DNA of 64,000 nt, taken from the NCBI GenBank assembly GCA_949318235.1, contig OX439129.1, positions 26,627,969-26,691,968 of the forward strand, written 5' to 3'. The notes under the pieces were generated by a model. The model saw nothing but the letters and a program-made list of their open reading frames with translations, had not been told where the DNA came from and did no database searches. The position numbers and the translations under genes were made by a program. Each line of letters opens with the position of its first letter. The first letter of the stretch is position 1. Below are positions 26,299-38,464 of this stretch, piece by piece. The DNA comes from Ecdyonurus torrentis. Taxonomy: Eukaryota; Arthropoda; Insecta; Ephemeroptera; Heptageniidae.

Positions 26299-29240
26299 GA
26301 TTAACAAGCCTCGGATAATGATAATATAAATAATAGTAATTTGACAGATCAACAATTAATAATAACAAATACACTTGCTAATAGAGCAGTGAGACAAAGT
26401 TCCTTGCAAAACTCTTATGATATATAAAAAAAATTATATATAATGTAAAGAAAGAAAAAAAGAGTCCAGCAGACTGATAATAATGATGTTCTTTATCTCC
26501 TCTCCCCCCCCCCCCCCCCTCATTGCTTTTTTTTCATGCAAAAAAAATACGTGATTCTAAAATAACATCTCATTATATTATTATTATATAACTTTTTCCC
26601 CTAGAAAATTTTTAATATAACGAAACTGAAAATATATATTTTTTTACAAGAATTCAATCTCAAGTTACGAAGTATTGTTTATTTTTTAAATTCATTATTA
26701 TTACTTATTTATGTTAAGTTTTAGATTTCATGGGGGACAATATTAGGGAAATTCATTATTTTATTAAAAAATTATAAATAGAATATTTTTTGAATGTCAA
26801 TCATAGTTAGAAAAAGAAAAATTTAATTGGATTTAACTTTTTTTTTTTTTGTTAGTGCTTTTTGAAATTTAATTATGTATCGTAAATATATTGATTCGTT
26901 ATATTAAAATATTTCTACTGCAATATATATATAGTCCAAATATAATAAATATTTCCAATCGATTAATTGAATATTTTCAATCGATTAAATCAAATTGTGT
27001 AATATTTGTTATTGATTATAGTATCCATTACAATAGTCATAAAAAATTATTTTTAGACCACTTATAAGAATAATAATGTATACAAAAATCTGTTTCCCTT
27101 TTTAAAATGCTTAATTTACAATGATAAATAATAATTGCAAAGTTACTACTAATATTTTGCTCATATCATAAAGCTTTAAGTGGTCAATAATAATAATAAT
27201 TTATTTTAATTTGGTTTGCAGTAAATAATACAATATTTTTTAAAAAAATTCAATGTAATTTTTTTTTGTACGTATGTTTTTTTTTTAAATTTATATCAAG
27301 TTTGTATCACAAAAATATAATAATAATAACAAATAATTGATCACTATAGCCATGGGACTAAAATTTATATTATATATATTCTGTGATATAATATTGCAGA
27401 TTTTTATTATTATTATTATTTATGTAACTGCCAATTGCTTTTTAGGTTTAGTAATTTTAAATTTCTGCAATCTTTTATTATAATTAATTAAAACTGGAAT
27501 TAGAAGAAGATTTTTTTTTTTGCCCATGGTTATGGAATTTTAATACTTTCCAAAAAAATATATTTACGTAATACATTCCAAATTTAATTATTGATCTTGT
27601 GAACTAAAAAATAAATATATACGTATTTTTACTGCTTTCAAAAAATATATATATATAATACAGTTAAAAATGTGGTAAAGAAAGAAAAATTCCGAATATT
27701 TAGTGATGTGATGGATTATATTGCTTAATTATACTACATAAAAAGTGTGCCATATTTTTTTAAAAAAATATCATTCATTTTAAATTTTTTGTAAGGCTCA
27801 ATTGACAGTCAAAAAGATAAACATAGAAATCAAAATTATGCTAACTTAGAAATAAAATATAATAGACATGTTCATTATCTCTGTTCCATAAGACCTAAAA
27901 ATACTGATAATGCTATGATTTGCATAAAGTGCAAAAAAGGTTGCAAAAAAGGAACATGATTTTATGAAAAAGTCTTGATGAATCTGATCTCAAACAAATT
28001 TTATATTTTAAAAAAATTCTATGAAATAATAATTATTGAAATTATTACAAATTAAAATACTGTCAATTGTGTTATTGAAATATTTACAGTGTTCATTATT
28101 ATTATAATTACGAAATAATAATAATAAAAAAAAAAAAACGGATTCTGTCCCTCTTAATACCGTTACCACAAAAATAATATATACGAAAAAATAATTACGT
28201 AATATAATAAAAAATCAAATAATTTAAAACTGCTAAATGACAAAGTTGTATGTTTCTCAGTAATATGTAACATCGAAAAGGCCTATTTGAATATAAAAGG
28301 ATAAGGTTACCTAAATGTCAACTTATATATATATATTAATATTGTTCCCCCCCACTTCATATGCATAAAGTTTTTTATTTACAAATTTGTCTTTGTAATT
28401 TATTGTTAAAATTTGTATTCTAAATCATATTGTTTTATCACTATTATATATGGGCCTTTTTTATGTAATGAAAAAAAATATGTAAAAGAAAAATGAGGGA
28501 AAAAAATATGTTTATATATTTAAGATGACATTTTTTTTTATATACAGTGGAACATCAAAAAAAAAAAATTGTGATTGAAGATTTAAAAACAACAAAAAAA
28601 AAAAGTGCATCTCTGTCCCGTGTGAAAGTGAGTGTAAATATAGAAAACAAAATATATATAATTTTTCATGTTAAATTTGTTGTGTTTATATGTTTTTTTG
28701 GATTAAAAAAGTAAATAAAAAAGAAGATACTGTGGTATGTATAAAAAAAATATTATGTTGAAACAATTATTATTATTATTGAAGTAAAATTTGTGACGTT
28801 GCAATATTTTTTTTGGTCATTATTGTGCATTTGTTGTTAATAACCTTTTTTTTTTCTCTAATTGTTGACACATACAATGATAAACAGAAAAGAAACAAAA
28901 ACTTCATTATTCTTATTATGAAAGAATGCTATGATGATTGTATGCGTGTATAAGTGTATATAAATTATAATGATAAATATATAAAAAATGAAATATTACT
29001 CTAAAAAATATATTTTATTGATTTTTTTTTTTTTTTACTCAACCTAAGTATTATATGGCATCGTAAATATATTATCAGTAAAAGATAAAATGTAATTTTA
29101 TTTCTTTTTTTTTTTTATAAAAACAAACTTTTTGCTTTATTTTATGATGAAAATAACTTAAAACTAAAAGAAAAATAGCAAACAATAGTAAAGTAATTTT
29201 GAAATGTTCCGATATTACAGGATTGTATAAAAATAAAAAA
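26299..29240 (+). other. 3' side of Ppa: downstream frame fragment, then AT-rich probable 3' UTR
   Basis: The Ppa frame ends TGA GAT TAA and then stays open in the same frame for about 40 codons to a TAA near 26425, with mixed codon content, before the DNA turns into A/T runs. A C16 run sits at 26504-26519. AATAAA signals occur at several places (for example 26944-26949, 27610-27615, 27851-27856), too many in such AT-rich DNA to choose the real poly(A) site. A Pumilio-type TGTAAATA lies at 28633-28640. I see no further coding sequence. Confidence 0.4.
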
Positions 29241-29260
29241 GTCACTCGTATACCGACTGA

Positions 29261-29325
29261 AATATGAATACAATTCTAAAGGTCTGTTATAACAGACCAA
29301 TATTTGTATTGTTCAATACATTAGA
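29261..29325. repeat. Palindrome GGTCTGTTATAACAGACC with extended imperfect arms
   Basis: 29281-29298 is a perfect 18-bp palindrome. Outward, GAATACAATTCTAAA on the left pairs imperfectly with AATATTTGTATTGTTC on the right, giving a hairpin with roughly 25-base arms. It lies beyond the 3' side of Ppa. It could be a decayed foldback element or a structured RNA if transcribed. Confidence 0.5.
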
Positions 29326-29329
29326 TTTC

Positions 29330-29633
29330 ATATTATGCAATCGTCATATAAACACATTGTATTTTCTTTCAGTCAAATTTATGGCACAGTGCAAAAATAT
29401 TGCTCCGGATTAACAGAAAATAATTATGTTCATAAACACTGTTCCCTTGCTCCAAAACAATGCGCTATTCTATTTAAAAAGAACCATTGACTTTTTTTTT
29501 TCGCTTTGGTGCACATAGAGCAGGGTTTACGAACATCATTATTATCTGAATAATATTGGCAATATTATTTTATTAAACATAACATTTCATGAAAACTAGT
29601 GCAAGAAAATTCTTGAGACTTCTGTTTCTTTAT

Positions 29634-29674
<41 letters not shown>

Positions 29675-32501
29675 TCAAGTCAATTGCTCGAATTGCTTGC
29701 TTCCATGAGCTGAGACGGCGATAATTATTCTTGCATGTGCCTCCTCCTCCACTTGATATAAAATAATGTAACCTTGGCAACCCCGCACACGCAAAGAGAG
29801 AGAGAGAGAGAGCTAACCAACCGAGCACAAAAAATATATTATGGAAAAAAAAAAAAGTAGAGGAGGCGCAAGGAAATTCCTTCCATCTCGTATGTTAGGT
29901 TAGAAGAAGAAGGAAAAAAAATATATAAATAAAAGGTTTCAGTATTGTTAGTTATAGGGTAGAAATTTTTAGGTCCTGAGGTCATATGTGAGAGAGAAAG
30001 AGGGTAAAGCAAGGTATATATTCTTATTGTCAAAGACTATAAACTTCTTTTTTTTTTCTCCATATCTCCAATACAATTCCTTTGTCCATCTTGAGCTAGA
30101 TTTTTTATTTTTTTTCTTATGCACCTCTATTTTAGAATGGAGGAAAAAAAAGAGAGAAATATTTAATATTATAGCCTCCCCTACATTTTATTTTTCAACC
30201 TTTCATACGAGAGGCCATTCGTTCACCTGGCTTGATTGTCTACCTGTCTATCACTTTTTTTTTTCTTTTCTTATTTTCTCTATATATAAAATACCCACCC
30301 CTACATCAACTTCTTATTTTCATGCATGCTGTCTTATAAACTTTTTTTTTTCGATTACTAAAGCTTGCGTGCAATAAGAGAGAGAGGTTGAAGTTGTATA
30401 AAAATGAAGAAAGCAAGCCAGGTTTTAATGTTGTAGACGGGACTTCAACCTTGGAGCTTTGGCTTGGCTCGGCTTTTTGCCTTGCCTACCTAGCAGCTAA
30501 AAAACATACGTTGAGAATGTCTGTTGAACTGAGTTCGTAGCTTTGCATATCATTGCTGGAAAGCTAAACGTTATCTCGCCTTTTTTTTTTTTTTTTTTGC
30601 TTTTTTTTTAACATAAGTCTTGCTTCTCTCTCTTTCTTTGATGTCCACTTTAAATAAAGATGAAAATATAAAACAAAAAGGAAAAAAATTGTCACCAAGT
30701 GTCCATAAGCTTAAGAGGATATCTAACAGCAAAAAAAATATAGCTATAGTCAATCTTCTTCTTTTTTTTTTATCCTATATTTTTTTTTCTCTCACTTCTT
30801 TGACCACTTCTTTCTCTCGTATATGTAAGAAGATTTTTAGCCTGAAGGAGGTGAATGCATAACCGGACCAACCTACCAACCATCGGACCAAGAAGAAGAA
30901 GAAGAACGCTCAACTAGGGAGAATAAAATACTTTGACCGCCTCTTTTTTTTTTTTTTTTTTTTTTGTACTTTTTTATGTGAATATATTTCTTAACAACGT
31001 TGCCAAGCAGGTTAAAAAGCTAAAATAATACGAAATAAATATCTAGTTTATTTGTATAATTGATTGTATTTTGGAATTTTTGGTTAAAAATTTCCTCTTC
31101 AAATTTTTTTTATTTTACTTAGGAAAAAACTATTTTTATCTCCATAATTTTTTATTTTTTTAACTTTTATTATTTTAATGTTTTAAAACGGCAATGTATA
31201 AAATATTTTAATTTTTCACAACGTGAATAGACTAGTAGAAGACGAAAAAAAAAAAAAAGTTTTCATAGCTTAAAATTTTTATGATAGAGATCCCTGAAAA
31301 CCAGTTTTTTTTCTTATGAGATGGGGGTCTAATAATTTTAATGTCACGCTGGGCATTGACGTGTATGGCAAAAGAAGGCACAAATAAAATCATAAAACTA
31401 AAACTAGGAATGAGAGGAAAGAAAGAAAGAAGAAGAAGGGAGGATGACCCTAACAGCAAGCAGACTTTCTCCTCCAAAGGCTTTTGCGGCGCGCCAGTCC
31501 GCGGTTCGGCCGGCCTCACTGTCCATTCTGCCATGAACATAACAGCAAAGAAATATAAAATATTATTATATATAAAAATACTCCATACAGTCTTTATACG
31601 TCAAGCCGTCTCTCTCTCTCTCTCTTTCTCTCTAGCCTGGTCAATAAGTTTTGTTTGAACTTGCGACAGCAAAAATATATAAAAGAAAAGAAGAGAGACG
31701 AGGTCTCCGCCCTTTGAACATAGGTCGTAAGTTCGAGACAGTAATGTACCCTTCGTTGAATATCTGACATTCATGTATATCTATCTCCTCTTTTATATAT
31801 ATATTTTTTACCCTATCTAATGTTCATAATATAATGAAAGTTATATAAAATTGCTTTCAGCCATTGCTTTCTTGGTAATGTTTATTTTAGAATAATGCAT
31901 TTTTTTATAGTGAACAATAAGAAAGTGCAGTATGTTTTTGTATTATAATATTTTGAAAGTATTATAACGATAAACCAGGCACTTAATTTTGTTTTTGGTT
32001 TATTTTATATTAATTAATTTCAAATAATAAAATTTGGCGTAAAGCTTAAACAAAAATAGTAATAATAATAATAAACAGTAAAATGTTACACGTATTTGAA
32101 TCTTGAATTATAAAGAAAACTACGCAAAGCAAGGGTTACGCATAGCAGCAGGTTGCCGTACAATATTGAAGTAAATATATATAATAATAATAATACAATA
32201 GTGCCTTTAGGGCATTCAGCTCGCTGCTTTTTTACTATAGCAATAATCCTAAAAATGCATTGAATTATATATCAAAAGTTTTTTTTTTCCAGTTTGATAA
32301 GCAAAAGGTACTAAATACGTAACCTGCAGCACATTTCTTAGCTGTGGAAGTAAAATTACGTCTCTCTCTCTCTCTCTCTTTCTACTACACAGCGCGTCAT
32401 AGGGGCGACATATACGACAGATAAAAAGCCCACCCGCCTATGTTACATTACGTAGACCCCCTCGCTCATAGTATCAAGCTTATATTCCGCTGCTGCTGTT
32501 C

Positions 32502-32538
<37 letters not shown>

Positions 32539-35500
32539 TTTATTCCTGACAGTGTTATGCACGGCGCGGCGGTGTAGTTATATAGCTTTGCGCTTAGCTA
32601 GTATAGGCCTACAGCACAGCAGCATTATAATATACTATACCACGTATGTGAGATGTGCGTGTAAGATAAAAACAAACCAACCAAGTCGAGGCTAACAAAC
32701 TAAAGCTTTAAAAAATATAAAAATTGAGATCAAAAAACATTGATAGTCAAATGTGAACGGAAAAATGGAAATGAGTCACTTATTATTATTTATAATATTA
32801 TATTATTATAAAAATAAAAGTTGTCTATCTGCATTTTTTTTTCACAAACTTTGTTTTTTTAATTACTTTGATATTAACATGCACCAACAGAAAATATAGT
32901 TCGCTAATAAATAGTAACATTACAACTTATAAAACAACCTTCTCTCAATAATTCTGTATGAATACGGGTTTAGCTTTTAGCTGATATTTTATTAAAATTA
33001 TTGAACTCTAAATACAGCAGCATTATAGCAAATCGTAATTATTTCATACTTATCCTTTTAGTTTTATTATTATTATTATTATAGCTTCAGTTAATAAAAT
33101 TTACATATATTATGCGCTTCTTAGCCTCATGTAATCATTTTTATAATAATATCACGAACTAGTGTTGTGGGAATCACTAACCATAAAATTCAACATAATT
33201 TTTCGTTTTTGAATTTAACATAATTTTTGGAATGGATGTTTTTCTTTTTGTAACAAAAATATAGTTTTTATCATGATAAAAAAAATAGTACTGACGGAAA
33301 AAAAAAAAGTACTGGCAGTGCATGAAACGCTGTCAGTTTGACATGCCCCTTTTTATTTGGTCTCCATGGAAACCGCTTGGGCTTGAGTTTTCAACGACAA
33401 AACTGTATGAGGCGCAAAGGCAAGTCAAGGCAAAAGAGATTCTACTGGGTTTTGTGTGTGTGTGTGGAAGTTTTTTTTTTTTTTTTCTTTTTTTTCTTTT
33501 TTTTTCTTGGCGTTGGCTTGCTTTTGCCTACCCGCCTTCAAGCAACGTTATATTATATGGAGCCAAGCCTTTTGCTACCGAAGAAACCAAGAGAGAGAGA
33601 GAGAGAGAGAGAGAGAACAACGACAACGAGTAAGAAAAGCGGGACTTGTGAGGTTGCTTTTACCCGCATGTATGCAGAGTAGAGAGCTCTCGCTCATGGC
33701 TCGGGCTGTTCTCTCTCTCTCTCTCTCTCTCTTCCTTACAGCAGCAGCAGCACGCAGTGACAACGAGTCCCACATGTGAATATCATAAGTACGAGCTTCC
33801 TTCTCTATAGGGATAGAAACCATAATTTTTAAAATTTTACATAGACACTGTTCTGCTTCTTTATTATAATCAGTAAAACTTGGATGATATTTTCCCCTTT
33901 TACAAAGATTAGATAAAAAATAGATAAATGTAAACAGACGACAATATTAGTTAAAAAATCGATCTTGAAAAGAAATCTTTATCAGCAGCTAAAATTTAAA
34001 TCATCTAAAATGCAAGACTAAATAATAATAATAATAATAATTCAGTTGCACAAGTCCCTTTTAAAAAAAAATAGCATAATTTTTCTTTTCTTTCTAATGT
34101 AAACGAGAGAAAGAGGCGGATCACGACATATTATAGTTCTTTTTTTATCTGGCAGATTGATGCACCATCAATATGTTGCAATGACATATTTCATAAGAGT
34201 TTGTTATGCCATGTAGCGTGTGTAAAACTGTAACCTGATTACAAGTATGAGGCGTCAGAGTATGTAGAAATATACAACTATTTATATAATTGAATTTTAT
34301 TATTATATTTTGGTTCAAAGTTCAACTTTATGATATTTTCCATAAGGAAATTTGCCTAAAAAAAAAATCATTGTTCAATTGATTATTTTATTAAATTCAT
34401 TTTAAGTTATTTTAAAGTATAGTCCTATTTCTTTTACTAATATTTAGATACATGCAAAATGTATATAAAAAAATATAATGTATTATAAATTCTCGATTTT
34501 TGTTTTTATTTTACTTTTCCATTATTACTTTTCCATAAATGTTCATGTTTAAAAGATATGATAAGTTGACCTAGTAAAGCGCACATGTATGTACTATACT
34601 TCTACTGCATAAATTTAAATTATAATAATGATAAAAAGCTTCTCGCAGTTCTTGGTTCATTTCCTGTCATCGCTGTCTCTCTTTCCACGTCTATTTTCTG
34701 TATGACAGTTTTTTTTTCTCTCTTACCACAAGCTAAAAGATTTCTTCGTCTCTAGCCAGGTAATTCAATCCCTAGATGGTACAAAGCTCCACGTCAGCCT
34801 TAACCAGGCACCATCCAAATACGAATTAAGGTCCTAGATTAGCATACCGAGTTACACTTTACGGTTACTTATAAAAATAATTTTTGCTTTACCTATAATA
34901 TAAATATTCAAAAACTCCAGAAATTTTCAACAGAATACGTCATATTACTTTACTTTTATCAGTTATGGACATCAGAAGTTTCCTCACTGCGCTTTGTAAT
35001 ACTAATTTTTTTTTATTTATTTTTTTTATTTATTTATTTATTAAACACATTGCGTGTTAAAAAGTGGTTAAAACTAAACAACAATAAGTGCCGCAAAAAA
35101 AAAACATTGTTGTTTCATCTTTTATACAAAGCCGTGATGTGCCGGCGTGAGTACTTCGTAGTAAGAAGAAAAGCCTCTTATATTGTAATATTACGCTCTT
35201 TTTTGTTTACTCTAATAATAATAAGCCGTTCATGCTATTTTTTTTTCTCTCTCTGTGAAAGTGTAATAATTTATTCATAAACAAAATAATTCGTAATTCA
35301 ACGTGCAATATTAAAATATAACAAGTTTTCTTTTATTAGTATTACTACTAATTCGGTCATTCATTTGAGAATTATGATTGGCGGTACTATAATGATGGAA
35401 AGACTTTAGTAATAATAATATTATATTGAATAATTATTAATGGAGCTGACCTGGGGAGCATGTTACCCAAACAAGAAACTATTGCAGTGAGGCCGGAAAT

Positions 35501-35799
35501 GTTTAATGGAGGATACTATAGGCACTCTTTTACGTTGTTTCAGCATTATTATTATTATTATTTTTTTTTTTTGAATTTTTTATCACGGCAATAATATCCC
35601 TTTTGTAAGGTTGGATTCTTTTTTTGTAATAATTGTTATATTTTATTTAATCAATGACAGATAGTACTAAGGATATGATATAGGTTTTTATTTTTTATAG
35701 ATTTATTTTTTTAAAGCCGAAGCCCACTTTTTTTTTTTTTTTTTTTTTTTTTATCCCCAGTGTTTAGTTTATGGAGAAAAAAAAGTGTTTTCGGGTGGC
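29330..35799. other. Mixed intergenic DNA, homopolymers and GC-richer patches
   Basis: GC-richer patches at about 30190-30540, 31330-31530, 32380-32700 and 33310-33790 alternate with poly-A/T runs and short CT/GA arrays (31610-31635, 32361-32380, 33587-33615, 33711-33732). The open frames are low complexity. No gene supported. Confidence 0.45.
31488..31515. other. Cluster of three GC-only palindromes
   Basis: GGCGCGCC (31488-31495), CCGCGG (31499-31504) and GGCCGGCC (31508-31515) follow one another within 28 bp, inside a small GC-richer patch (about 31330-31530). No ORF with recognisable similarity covers it. Confidence 0.6.
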
Positions 35800-36095
35800 T
35801 GAGTCAGTTCAGTGGTGTCATGCCGTGAACCATACATCACACCAGCTCGCCTCACCAGTGACGGCGGCGGCGTCACGAATATAGGCGGGTGGTGCTCTGC
35901 CCTGGCCGCCCTGGCTTATTTGCCCCCACCGTGTCAGTCAGATGGTGCGTGTGTGGTGCGACTGGCTGGTGCTAGGGCAAGCTATAGCATAGCTGCTAAC
36001 ACGCATCTTCTTCAGGCACGCATACTCTGTGCACGCTATGTGGTGGTGCCTATGCTATGCAAGACCTGCCTGCCTGCCAAGCTATTGCGCTAAAA
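35800..36095. other. GC-rich island, no recognised gene
   Basis: About 300 bp with GACGGCGGCGGCGTCACGA and several CCTGCCTGCC runs, between a T28 run and an A32 run. An open frame (35812-36093) spans it but has no domain. It looks like promoter or untranslated sequence rather than a gene. Confidence 0.35.
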
Positions 36096-36106
36096 AGTAA
36101 AAGACA

Positions 36107-36109
<3 letters not shown>

Positions 36110-36141
<32 letters not shown>
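36110..36141 (+). repeat. Long poly-A tract
   Basis: About 32 consecutive A at the end of a GC-rich island. Similar long A or T runs lie at about 29636-29669, 32503-32537, 37211-37238, 41009-41035, 55003-55033 and 53792-53819. They could be insertion tails or expanded microsatellites. Confidence 0.9.
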
Positions 36142-36144
<3 letters not shown>

Positions 36145-36599
36145 ATAGAACAAAAACAACGGAGCTCACACGCACACTTCGCAAGTCTTGACTGATTTTT
36201 TTTTCTTAGTGACGACCGTGTAAAATAACCGTGAGATATAATTATATTGGAAAGATTTGCATGGGAATGTACAGGAAAGTTCAAGAAATGTATTGCATAA
36301 GAAGGATAGCATGATGCAAACAAAATAACTATTTAATTAATGGTTTTAACATTTTACACTTAAAAGGATTCTGTAATTTTCATTTCATATTGTAAATTTA
36401 ATTATAAAATATTTGTATTTGATACTGAATAATTTAATTATTATAGTAATTTTGTTGCTGAAATTTAAAAATTCACTTGGATATTAAAATTAGACACCTG
36501 TACTAACTTAAAATGTCAATTAAGCATCCTGACAAAATTTATAATGTGATTTCTTTTGTTAGAAATTCCTTTAATTTGGATTTGAGACTAAAAATTTTG

Positions 36600-36960
36600 A
36601 AACTCGTAAGGGAATAGCTTCGTTTGGAAGACGAGACACGGAGAAGGAGGATGCTCGGGTCCATACATCAACAAAGACGATGGGCAAAAGGAGGTGGAGG
36701 AGGAGGAGGCGATAGGAAACTTGGCAACAATGCGTGTGGGCTCTCTCTGTCTCTCTCTAAGCAAGACCCAGCGAGAGGGGGAGGATGTGCTAGCGGCGGC
36801 AGGCAAGGGAAGGCAACCGCCGCCTCCTTTGCTCTCTCTCTCGCTCTCTTTCTCTCTCTTTTTCTCTCTCGCTGCCTTGCCGCTCACGAGGCGAGGCGGA
36901 CGCACTGAGAAGTCCGGTCTGCCGTCGCGGCAAAGTAGGAGACATTTGCTGGAGGGAGAT
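36600..36960. other. GC-rich island with (GGA)n and CT-rich tracts
   Basis: GGAGGTGGAGGAGGAGGAGG at about 36690-36709 and CT-rich tracts around 36740-36880. Overlapping frames on both strands give only Ser/Arg/Gly low complexity. Confidence 0.4.
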
Positions 36961-37016
36961 AGTAGTGCAAACAGAAAAAAATAAGAGGGGAAAAAAGTAG
37001 CAAAAATCTAGCAACG

Positions 37017-37165
37017 AGAAAAAAAAAAAAGAAAGAAAGAAAGAAAAAGAAAAAAAGAAGAAATAATAAAAAAAAAAAATAAAAAATAAACGAAGAAAAA
37101 TAAATGAAGCTGGGAAAAAGTTTGTCTCTAAAAAAGAAAGACAAAGAAAAAAGAAGAAAAAAAAA
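37017..37165 (+). repeat. Purine-biased A/G tract
   Basis: Almost only A and G on the + strand (GAAAGAAAGAAAGAAAAAGA and similar), with rare T/C interruptions. A shorter one lies at about 39951-40050. Such tracts can form triplex DNA. Confidence 0.8.
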
Positions 37166-37205
37166 TCCCCCATCTCCCACCATAAGAACAAACAGGTGTC
37201 ATTCG

Positions 37206-37238
<33 letters not shown>

Positions 37239-37399
37239 CGAAATGTAAAAACAAAAAGGATGGACGACTTCTGAAAAAAAAAATGAAACAAAAAAATTTT
37301 CCATTGAAATATTGAAAATAATTTCGACAACAATAAAAATGCAGTCTCTGTTATGCAATTCATGTTCTTATATTTCTTGGACGATAGTTAATTGCTGAC

Positions 37400-37660
37400 T
37401 TGAAGCTCTGGAGCAATAGTGCAATGCACACTCCACACATACAGTACATACATCATCTCTCGCTCGAGCAAACACGTTCATTATCACTTGTGTACCGCGC
37501 CCTTCTCTGATAGCAAAGCAGAGTGCTCGAGCTATACTAGCAGGCCAAGCAAGCGAAAATGCCTTGACAACAACACACACTCTGTGCCAACGTGATCCAA
37601 CATCGAGCCACGCACAAAAATCACCATTAGATAAACTTACTGGTGTGCATCCCAATCACT
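37400..37660. other. GC-richer island, no recognised gene
   Basis: A sequence-complex patch between AT-rich stretches. A minus-strand frame (37368-37655) is open for 95 codons and Cys/Val-rich but has no domain I recognise. Treated as non-coding. Confidence 0.3.
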
Positions 37661-37750
37661 GCACAGTTTTAAATTATACATTGTATTTCAATTAAATTTT
37701 TAATTAAATTTTAAAAAATATGAATTTAGAAACACTGTAACTACAAAAAG

Positions 37751-37968
37751 TTGGAGGTTATCGGTTTAAAAAAATGCTTAAAAATGACTATGGCTTAAAA
37801 CACGTAAAAGTATGTCTAGTATTTCTCATTGAAATTTCTCCAAAATCGGTGGAGTAGTTTTCTCAAAAATCGAAAAAAACGTGTTTTTCCCCATAAGCGT
37901 AATGTTAAATTAGGGGACCCTTAGCTTTCCCCGCGTCTCCCCGCGCGCTCTAAACCGATAACCTCCAA
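37751..37968. mobile_element. Inverted-repeat element with perfect 18-bp termini (single copy here)
   Basis: TTGGAGGTTATCGGTTTA at 37751-37768 is repeated as its exact reverse complement at 37951-37968, enclosing 182 bp. The interior contains AAATCGGTGGAGTAGTTTTC and a GC-rich stretch (CCCCGCGTCTCCCCGCGCGC) unlike the neighbouring DNA. No ORF and no obvious target duplication. It is most likely a short DNA-transposon remnant or foldback element; no second copy is seen in the window. Confidence 0.65.
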
Positions 37969-38362
37969 TACGAGACCTTCATTTCAACACCTACAATTGG
38001 GCTCACTGTTATCATTACTGTCAGGTCGACAGTGTATTGAAAAAACAGCTCCTTTCATTTATTGCTCAAAAATTGTATTTGCAGTATAGTTGTTAAATTT
38101 ACATCACAGCCTCACGAGACTGAAAATAAAAATGGGCACCTCTCGATTTGTGAATAAAGGCTATTTTTGATTCACATTTTTTCCGTCTTAATGTGATAGT
38201 CGCGAATCCTGAAACATGAAACTGTTATAAATGGTAGAATATTGCCATTAAGTTTCAAATGACACTAAATGGAGGAATCCATACCAATCATATATATCAG
38301 TGATCCCGATAGCCACGGGTAAAATTTTGAATTATAGAAGTACAGGCCTTACAACCCGGAGA

Positions 38363-38464
38363 CCCGCGGACAAAAGGCCCCAGGACAAAAGTCACTGCCT
38401 TAGGTATGCGCACAGGTAAAGCGTGGCGGCGAGCTGCACACAGGTTGGGTCTTTTGTCCGCGGG
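38363..38464. repeat. CCCGCGGACAAAAG inverted repeat
   Basis: A 14-bp unit at 38363-38376 is repeated as its exact reverse complement at 38451-38464, with partial further copies of GGACARAAG on both sides (for example 38383-38391). The enclosed DNA is GC-rich. The 13-base core and its flank (CGGACAAAA, then GCCC and AGG) recur at 53770-53782, so this is a dispersed sequence, probably the end of a transposon or foldback family. Confidence 0.55.

Noticed and set aside
35812..36093. 93-codon frame in a GC-rich island
   Set aside because: GC-rich DNA has few stop codons; no recognisable motif and no exon context.
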